A stretch of 64,000 nucleotides of DNA. It comes from Mycolicibacterium canariasense (GTDB lineage: Bacteria > Actinomycetota > Actinomycetes > Mycobacteriales > Mycobacteriaceae). A model generated the notes under the pieces. The model was not told the DNA's origin and ran no database searches. It saw only the letters and a program-made list of their open reading frames with translations. Positions 58,720 through 64,000 of the stretch are shown here, in pieces; position 1 is the stretch's first letter; each line of letters starts with the position of its first letter. Made by a program: the position numbers and the translations under genes. The DNA lies in the NCBI RefSeq assembly GCF_002101555.1, contig NZ_LQOL01000003.1, positions 1 to 64,000 on the forward strand, in the 5' to 3' direction.

Positions 58720-59805
58720 ATGAAGCGGATCAGCGGGCTGATGTTCGCCGTCGTCGTCGGTGCGGGCCTCACGCTCACCGCGTGCGGCAGCAACGGCGGT
58801 GGCGGCGGCAGCGCCGGGGGAGGCGGCGACGCCCAGGGGCAGAAGATCGGCGTCATCCTGCCGGACACCAAGTCGTCGGTCCGCTGGGAGTCGAAGGACC
58901 GACCGGCACTGGAGGCCGCCTTCAAGGCCGCCGGCGTGCCGTACTCGATCCAGAACGCCGAGGGATCCGCCGACAACATGGCCACCATCGCCGACGGCAT
59001 GATCGCCGACGGCGTCACGGTACTCGCCCTGGTCAACCTCGACTCCGACAGCGGCGCCTCCATCCAGCAGAAGGCGGCCAGCCAGGGCGTCAAGACGATC
59101 GACTACGACCGGCTGACCCTCGGCGGCTCGGCCGACGTGTACGTCTCGTTCGACAACAACAAGGTGGGGCAGCTGCAGGGCCAGGGCTTGGTCGACTGCC
59201 TCGCCGGAAAACCCTCGAATGTGTTGTTCCTCAACGGATCTCCCACTGACAACAACGCCACCCTGTTCACCGGTGGGGCCCACTCGGTGGTCGACAAGGT
59301 GCCGTCGATCAAGGTGGTGGCCGAGCAGGCGGTGCCGGATTGGGACAACGACAAGGCGGTCACCATCTTCGAGCAGATGTACACGGCCGCCGACGGCAAG
59401 GTCGACGGCGTGTACGCGGCCAATGACGGACTCGCCGGATCGGTGATCTCGATCCTGGAGAAGAACGGCCGGGCCGGGCAGGTGCCGGTCACCGGCCAGG
59501 ACGCGACCGTCGAAGGACTGCAGAACATCCTCGCGGGAACCCAGTGCATGAGCGTCTACAAATCCGCGAAGGAAGAGGCCGGCGCACTCGCGGAGGCGGC
59601 GATCGCCCTGGCCAAGGGCGAACAACCCAAGACCAACAGCACATCCCGTGACGACAAGGGCAACCGCGACGTGCCGGCGGTGTTGTTGACCCCGAAATCC
59701 ATCACCAAGGACACCGTGAAGGTGGTCTTCGACGACGGTGGCCAGGCCAAGACCGATGTCTGCACCGGGCAGTTCGCGGCGGCGTGCAGCGCCGCGGGGC
59801 TGTAG
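58720..59805 (+). CDS. xylF: Sugar ABC transporter substrate-binding lipoprotein (xylose-type)
   Basis: 361 residues from ATG 58720 with GAGGGG ribosome-binding site (an ATG at 58702 is less well spaced). Lipobox LTLTACGS followed by a long Gly-rich linker; the mature part is a XylF-type binding protein: IGVILPDTKSSVRWESKDRPALEAAF, ALVNLDSDSGASIQQKA, VYVSFDNNKVGQLQGQGL, YAANDGLAGSVISILE. It binds the sugar (probably xylose, by position next to xylA) and delivers it to the permease. Not to be confused with the fructose-type protein at 49066, to which it is only distantly related. Confidence 0.88.
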   Translation: MKRISGLMFAVVVGAGLTLTACGSNGGGGGSAGGGGDAQGQKIGVILPDTKSSVRWESKDRPALEAAFKAAGVPYSIQNAEGSADNMATIADGMIADGVTVLALVNLDSDSGASIQQKAASQGVKTIDYDRLTLGGSADVYVSFDNNKVGQLQGQGLVDCLAGKPSNVLFLNGSPTDNNATLFTGGAHSVVDKVPSIKVVAEQAVPDWDNDKAVTIFEQMYTAADGKVDGVYAANDGLAGSVISILEKNGRAGQVPVTGQDATVEGLQNILAGTQCMSVYKSAKEEAGALAEAAIALAKGEQPKTNSTSRDDKGNRDVPAVLLTPKSITKDTVKVVFDDGGQAKTDVCTGQFAAACSAAGL

Positions 59806-59834
59806 GGACATCCGGAAAGGGCGGGGAAGAAATC

Positions 59835-60620
59835 GTGTCGGCCACGAATCCACCCATCCTCGAGTTGCGGGGCGTCAACAAGAGTTTCGGCGTCGTGCAT
59901 GTGCTGCATGACGTGGACTTCGGCGTGTATCCCGGTGAGGTCACGGCACTGGTCGGGGACAACGGCGCCGGCAAGTCCACGCTGGTGAAGGCCATCGCGG
60001 GGATCTACCCGCTGGACACCGGAACCTATGTGTTCCAGGGAGATCCGGTCACGGTGCACGGACCCAACGATGTGTCGGCGCTCGGTGTCGAGGTGGTCTA
60101 CCAGGATCTGGCGCTGTGCGACAACCTCGATATCGTGTCGAACATGTTCCTCGGGCGTGAGCTCAAGCGCCACGGTGCACTCGACGAAGCGAAGATGGAA
60201 TCCCTTGCCCGCGAAGCGCTCGCGTCACTTTCGGTGCGCACGGTCAAGTCGGTGCGCCAGCCGGTGTCCAGCCTGTCCGGCGGCCAGCGGCAAACGGTGG
60301 CCATCGCGAAGTCGGTGTTGTGGAACGCCAAGGTGGTGTTGCTCGACGAGCCCACCGCCGCGCTCGGCGTGGCACAGACCCGGCAGGTGCTCGACCTGGT
60401 GCGCCGGCTTGCCGATCAGGGGGTGGGCGTGGTGTTCATCTCGCACAACTTGAACGACGTATTCGAGGTGGCCGACCGGATCTGCGCGCTGTACCTCGGG
60501 CGGGTGGCCGCCGAGGTCAAAGCCGCCGAGGTCAGCCACAGCCAGGTGGTCGAGCTGATCACCGCGGGTCGTTCCGGCAGCCTGGGCCTGGCCCCGGCCG
60601 AGGCCGCTCAGTCGATATGA
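59835..60620 (+). CDS. xylG: Sugar ABC transporter ATPase, single domain (xylose-type)
   Basis: 261 residues from GTG 59835 (GGGGAAG ribosome-binding site). Walker A GDNGAGKST, Q-loop VVYQDLALC, signature LSGGQRQ, Walker B VLLDEPTAALGVAQ, H-loop FISHNLNDVFEVAD. A single ATP-binding domain instead of the double domain of E. coli XylG; two copies must dimerise. 10 nt before the permease gene. Close in sequence plan to 51074-51853, probably by ancient duplication. Confidence 0.9.
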   Translation: MSATNPPILELRGVNKSFGVVHVLHDVDFGVYPGEVTALVGDNGAGKSTLVKAIAGIYPLDTGTYVFQGDPVTVHGPNDVSALGVEVVYQDLALCDNLDIVSNMFLGRELKRHGALDEAKMESLAREALASLSVRTVKSVRQPVSSLSGGQRQTVAIAKSVLWNAKVVLLDEPTAALGVAQTRQVLDLVRRLADQGVGVVFISHNLNDVFEVADRICALYLGRVAAEVKAAEVSHSQVVELITAGRSGSLGLAPAEAAQSI

Positions 60621-60630
60621 GGACCGCCGT

Positions 60631-61896
60631 ATGACAACTCTCAATCCGAAACTGGCCGACGCCGACTTCGCCGCCGACGCCCGCGCCGACGAAACGTTCG
60701 GCGACGCCGTACGCAGTTACCTGCGCCGGGTCCGCGGCGGCGACATGGGATCGCTGCCCGCGGTGCTCGGCCTGATCGTGCTGTTCGTCGTGTTCGGGAT
60801 CGCCAACGAGCGCTTCACCTCGGCACTGAACCTGGCCAACCTGGTCACCCAGGCCGGGTCGATCTGTGTGCTGGCCATGGGCCTGGTGTTCGTCCTGCTG
60901 CTCGGTGATATCGACCTGTCCGCCGGCGTGGCGGGCGGCGTGTCGGCGTGTGCGATGGGTCTGACCATCGTCAACCATGGCTGGCCGTGGTGGGCCGGGG
61001 TGCTCGTGGGCCTGCTGTGCGGCGCGGTGATCGGCCTCGCGATCGGCCTGCTACGCGCCAAGCTCGGCATCCCGTCGTTCGTCGTGACGCTGGCCTTCTT
61101 CCTCGGCCTGCAGGGGGTGACCCTCAAGCTCATCGGGGAGGGCGGCTCGATCCGGGTGGACGACCCCGTCATCCGCGGTATCACCATCGACAACATGTCG
61201 GTCACCGCCGGATGGCTGTTCGCGTTGCTCATCGTCGCCGGGTTCACCGGCCTGGAGTTGTACCGGCACCGCACCAAGGTCACCCTCGGCCTGGTGCACC
61301 CCCCGATCGGTGTGGTGATCGCCCGCATCGCCGGGGTGGCGGCGGTGTCGCTCGGGGTGGCCTATGTGCTCAACCTCAACCGCAGCGTGAACCCGAATGT
61401 GGAGATCCGCGGTATCCCGTACGTCCTGCCGATCGTCGGGGCACTGCTGATTGCGCTCAGCGTGATCCTCAACCGGACCTCCTACGGAAGGCACATCTAC
61501 GCGGTGGGTGGCAACGCCGAGGCGGCGCGCCGAGCCGGGATCAACGTCGCCCGCATCAGGATGTCGGTGTTCGTGGTGTGCTCCTCGCTCGCGGCGCTCA
61601 GCGGCATCATCGCCGCGTCCTACGGCGGTAAGGTCTCGGCCTCTTCGGGCGCGGGGAACGTGCTGTTGTACGCCGTGGGCGCGGCCGTGATCGGCGGGAC
61701 CAGCCTGTTCGGTGGCAGGGGGCGGGCGCTGGATGCCGTCATCGGCGGGGTGGTGGTGGCCACCATCGCCAATGGGTTGGGCCTGCTCAACCAGTCGTCG
61801 TACATCAACTTCTTGGTCACCGGCGGGGTGCTGCTCCTGGCGGCCAGTGTCGACGCGATCTCGCGGCGGCGACGGTCGGCGACGGGCCTGGCCTGA
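60631..61896 (+). CDS. xylH: Sugar ABC transporter permease (xylose-type)
   Basis: 421 residues, ATG 60631 with GAGG ribosome-binding site. XylH-like permease with a longer N-terminus and extra hydrophobic segments compared with the 334-residue permease at 50073; LLGDIDLSAGVAGGV and YGRHIYAVGGNAEAARRAGINV (coupling loop), VIGGTSLFGGRGRALDAVIGG near the end. 10 or more helices. The E. coli XylH is about 393 residues, so length supports the assignment. Confidence 0.92.
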   Translation: MTTLNPKLADADFAADARADETFGDAVRSYLRRVRGGDMGSLPAVLGLIVLFVVFGIANERFTSALNLANLVTQAGSICVLAMGLVFVLLLGDIDLSAGVAGGVSACAMGLTIVNHGWPWWAGVLVGLLCGAVIGLAIGLLRAKLGIPSFVVTLAFFLGLQGVTLKLIGEGGSIRVDDPVIRGITIDNMSVTAGWLFALLIVAGFTGLELYRHRTKVTLGLVHPPIGVVIARIAGVAAVSLGVAYVLNLNRSVNPNVEIRGIPYVLPIVGALLIALSVILNRTSYGRHIYAVGGNAEAARRAGINVARIRMSVFVVCSSLAALSGIIAASYGGKVSASSGAGNVLLYAVGAAVIGGTSLFGGRGRALDAVIGGVVVATIANGLGLLNQSSYINFLVTGGVLLLAASVDAISRRRRSATGLA

Positions 61897-61997
61897 TGCC
61901 CGGACAGCGCGCGACGGGTCGCCGTCGGCCCGTCCGTTCGGATAGCTGCGGCTTGTTCGGCCTGCATTCGCCGGCGATCCCAACTACTCTGCCCGCC

Positions 61998-62501
61998 ATG
62001 AGGTCGGTCCTTGCGTCCTGTGCAGCGGCGGCCGTGGCGGCGATGTGTACGGCATGCGGCGTGTACGGTACCGCCGGTTCCGCCGCGCCCAGCCTCGCTG
62101 CCTATCCCGCCGAAACCGCGGGCGGCGCCTCGGTCACGCTCGGCGCGGCCACCGTTGCCGCCCAGAGCATCGTCGACAGCTTCACTGCCGGTGACTTCGG
62201 GACGGTGTGGGAGCGGATGACCGCGGACGTCCGCGCCGGCATCTCGCAGGACGACTTCGTGACCTTCTACGAGACCTGCAAGAAGCCCGGTCCACGCCTC
62301 AACGTGTCGGGCCTGCAGATGGAGGACGACGGGCAGGCCGTCGTCCGGATGAACGGCCAGGGTGTGCAGGGCGTGCGCTTCATGGTCTACGAGCAGGGCG
62401 TGTGGAACATGCGAGCCACCAAAGATTTCGCCGCGCACCTGGGCCAGCCACTGCATCAGATCATCGCCGAGGAGAAGGCCGCCGGGCTCTGCGACACGTG
62501 A
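61998..62501 (+). CDS. Secreted lipoprotein, NTF2/DUF-like
   Basis: 167 residues from ATG 61998. The signal peptide ends in a lipobox-like MCTACG (Cys18 or 21). The mature domain (AAQSIVDSFTAGDFGTVWERM, then TADVRAGISQDDFVTFYETCKKPG) resembles the DUF4878/NTF2-like lipoproteins of actinobacteria. No enzyme motif. It follows the transporter gene by 101 nt and may be independent of it. Function unknown. Confidence 0.8.
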   Translation: MRSVLASCAAAAVAAMCTACGVYGTAGSAAPSLAAYPAETAGGASVTLGAATVAAQSIVDSFTAGDFGTVWERMTADVRAGISQDDFVTFYETCKKPGPRLNVSGLQMEDDGQAVVRMNGQGVQGVRFMVYEQGVWNMRATKDFAAHLGQPLHQIIAEEKAAGLCDT

Positions 62502-62508
62502 GGTTCCC

Positions 62509-63102
62509 GTGACAAGACACCCCGCAGTCCTGGTGACCGGGATGTCGGGAGTGGGGAAGACGACGGCGCTCGACGAATTGCGCCGCCGCGGGTTCACCGC
62601 CGTTGACACCGACGATGACGATTGGATTCACGTCGTGGCCGGCGAGCCGCTCTGGCGTGAACCCTTGATCGACGGGCTGCTGGCACGGGACCGCGATGCC
62701 CCGCTGTTCGTCCAGGGCACGGTCGCCAACCAGGTCGACTTCTACCACCGATTCGACGCGATCGTGTTGCTCAGCGCGCCGACCGCGGTGATCTTCGACC
62801 GACTTTCCGAACGCACCAACAACCCGTTCGGCAAGACCGAAGCGGAACGTCGCCGCATCGCCGCGGACATCGCCGAGATCGAGCCGCTGCTGCGGCAGTC
62901 GGCCACGCACGTTGTCGACACCGACCGGCCGCGCGGTGCGGTGGCCGACCTCCTGGCGGCGATCGCGGCGGAGGTGACGCGTCGACGCTCAGCTGCCGTG
63001 CGCGATGGCGAACAGGCCGGCGACGCCGATGGCGTACACGACGAGGACGGTCAGCGAGTCGACGCCCATCCGGGCGATGCGCCGGTTCGGGCGGAACAGT
63101 AG
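62509..63102 (+). CDS. P-loop nucleotide-kinase-like protein (AAA_17/33 type)
   Basis: 197 residues from GTG 62509. Walker A GMSGVGKTT at residue 10, a short lid and GRGFTAVDTDDDDWIHVV-type acidic segment near residue 30, then HRFDAIVLLSAPTAVIFDRLSER and NNPFGKTEAERRRIAADI. Resembles shikimate-kinase-like or AAA_17 NTPases that phosphorylate small molecules; the substrate is unknown. The last ~35 codons overlap the 3' end of the convergent exchanger gene (114 nt), and that tail looks like antisense sequence, so the functional protein probably ends near residue 160. Confidence 0.8.
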   Translation: MTRHPAVLVTGMSGVGKTTALDELRRRGFTAVDTDDDDWIHVVAGEPLWREPLIDGLLARDRDAPLFVQGTVANQVDFYHRFDAIVLLSAPTAVIFDRLSERTNNPFGKTEAERRRIAADIAEIEPLLRQSATHVVDTDRPRGAVADLLAAIAAEVTRRRSAAVRDGEQAGDADGVHDEDGQRVDAHPGDAPVRAEQ

Positions 63103-64000
63103 CCCCGTCGCGTAGATCAGCGTGAGCACCATGGCCAGCGCCGTCAGGTAGATGTCGGTGTGCTGGGCTTGCGGTAGCACCGCGTGCCCCGAGATCACGG
63201 TGGCCATCAAGAAGAGCACGGGCAGAAAGGCGTTGCCGCCGAAGATGTCCGAGACGGCCAGCTGGTAGTCACCGATGCGCACCGACGCCAGGCCGGTCGA
63301 CAACTCCGGGAGGGAGGTTGCGGCCGCCAGCACGGTGGCGCCGAACAGCACACCGGACAGGCCGATATGGTCGGCGATCGCGTCACCGCTGCGTTCCAGC
63401 ACGACACCGGCCACCAGGGTGACCGCGGCGGCGACCGCGAAGATTCCCGCCGACTTCGCCGTGCTGATGTTCTGCTTGCGCACGCGCTCGGTGGTGCTCT
63501 GACCGCGCGGATGTTCCTGGCCGTCGGGCGGTTGCCCGGACTCGTGCCACGGCAACGACCGCCCGGCGCGCCGCAACAGCAGCAGGCCCACCACCCAGGT
63601 CAGGGCGATCAGTAGCGGGGCCGGGGTGACCCGCAGCGCGATCAGGGATGGCGGCAGTTGGGTGCCCGCGATCACGATGGCCAGCACCGCCACCACCAGC
63701 ACCGCCTCCAACACCAGCACCAGCGACGCGGCGCGATAGGTCAGGGGTCGCTTCCCGCGAACCCCGAAGGCATCCAGCGCGACCAGCACCACGGTTTGAA
63801 TGGCTATGCCGCCCAGGATGTTTCCCACCGCCACGCCCAGATTGCCGGACAGTGACGCGCTGGCCACGATGGCGATCTCGGGCAGGTTGGTCGCGATCGC
63901 CAGCAGGATCAGCCCGCCCAGTGCGGATCCGAGGTCGAAGCGCGCCGACAGCACGTCGGTCTGATTCGACAGTGAGAATCCGGCCGCCCACACCGCCGCT
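62989..64000 (-). CDS. Na+/Ca2+-exchanger-family membrane protein, 5' end outside window
   Basis: The minus frame is open to the window edge; the first visible GTG is 63993, but the family normally starts further upstream, so the gene is taken as partial. Two alpha-repeat regions of the CaCA superfamily are visible: ALGGLILLAIATNLPEIAIVASA and VLFGATVLAAATSLPELSTGLASVRIG, both with the conserved Pro-Glu that binds the cation. About ten helices with a hydrophilic loop near residues 150-175. It exchanges Na+ or H+ for Ca2+. Its 3' end overlaps the convergent P-loop gene by 114 nt. Confidence 0.88.
   Translation of the reverse strand, partial: AAVWAAGFSLSNQTDVLSARFDLGSALGGLILLAIATNLPEIAIVASASLSGNLGVAVGNILGGIAIQTVVLVALDAFGVRGKRPLTYRAASLVLVLEAVLVVAVLAIVIAGTQLPPSLIALRVTPAPLLIALTWVVGLLLLRRAGRSLPWHESGQPPDGQEHPRGQSTTERVRKQNISTAKSAGIFAVAAAVTLVAGVVLERSGDAIADHIGLSGVLFGATVLAAATSLPELSTGLASVRIGDYQLAVSDIFGGNAFLPVLFLMATVISGHAVLPQAQHTDIYLTALAMVLTLIYATGLLFRPNRRIARMGVDSLTVLVVYAIGVAGLFAIAHGS

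Noticed and set aside
1..64000. CRISPR arrays, tandem repeats, prophage or plasmid transfer genes
   Set aside because: Looked for regularly spaced direct repeats, integrase, portal or relaxase-like proteins and found none; the only mobile element is at 36501-37926.

Overview
The window is high-GC actinobacterial chromosome, most likely from a rapidly growing mycobacterium (Mycolicibacterium or a close relative). The pointers are a mycothiol-dependent maleylpyruvate-isomerase-family gene, an LLM-class flavin oxidoreductase, many TetR regulators, P450s with a 3Fe-4S-type ferredoxin, frequent GTG starts and four-base ATGA/GTGA gene overlaps, and an insertion sequence whose transposase closely resembles that of mycobacterial IS1081. 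I see no rRNA, tRNA, CRISPR array, phage genes or replication origin. The species call is inference.

Layout. (1) 1-6121: the start of a lipoprotein gene cut by the window edge, an SDR, an AraC regulator, two TetR regulators, a glyoxalase-fold protein and an amidohydrolase. Gene remnants lie between them: a decapitated alpha/beta hydrolase, a chimeric short ORF and a 3' gene fragment. (2) 6145-12658: six minus-strand genes (MDR dehydrogenase, two SDRs, LLM flavoenzyme, enoyl-CoA hydratase, mycothiol-dependent isomerase family) divergent from a LysR regulator. (3) 12705-25415: an aromatic-degradation locus. A plus-strand set (membrane protein, FAH-fold hydrolase, TetR, SnoaL-like) faces a tightly coupled minus-strand operon (extradiol dioxygenase, FAH hydrolase, acyl-CoA synthetase, FAD monooxygenase, P450, second FAD monooxygenase, small membrane protein). 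A TetR gene and a ferredoxin gene lie beyond the operon promoter, and three copies of one 14-bp palindrome link them. (4) 25492-30217: TetR, a membrane-anchored metallo-beta-lactamase-fold enzyme, an amidohydrolase and a Tat-exported amidohydrolase. (5) 30649-35754: XRE-cupin regulator divergent from a four-gene coupled operon (NCS1 nucleobase-type permease, 2-oxoglutarate oxygenase, adenosine-deaminase-like enzyme, second 2-oxoglutarate oxygenase). (6) 35957-38464: a trypsin-like protease gene split by a 1426-bp IS1081-like element with a clear 8-bp target duplication. (7) 38554-47232: small membrane/NIPSNAP genes, an SDR relic, then a second aromatic module (FAD monooxygenase, glyoxalase-fold dioxygenase, FAH hydrolase, PucR regulator, P450, TetR). 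(8) 47437-48831: FusB-like zinc protein and a penicillin-binding-fold serine hydrolase. (9) 49066-54399: a fructose-type (frcBCAK-like) sugar ABC operon with two kinases and a LacI repressor. (10) 54445-56125: MarR and a divergent dehydrogenase. (11) 56180-61896: a xylose-type locus (ROK repressor, xylose isomerase, ABC importer). (12) 61998-64000: lipoprotein, small P-loop kinase-like protein, and a Na+/Ca2+-exchanger-family gene running off the window.

How it works together. The window is a catabolic island with sugar uptake on one side and several ring-cleavage or oxygenase pathways on the other, each with its own local regulator. Ring hydroxylation (FAD monooxygenases, P450 plus ferredoxin), extradiol cleavage (glyoxalase-fold dioxygenases), C-C hydrolysis (FAH-fold enzymes) and CoA activation (acyl-CoA synthetase) occur together in regions 3 and 7. 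Those two modules look like parallel pathways for related polyphenolic substrates. Region 5 is the least familiar assembly and the best candidate for an undescribed pathway: uptake, two oxidations and one hydrolytic (deaminase-fold) step for a nucleobase-like nitrogen heterocycle. Numerous perfect or near-perfect palindromes at divergent promoters are listed as probable operators.
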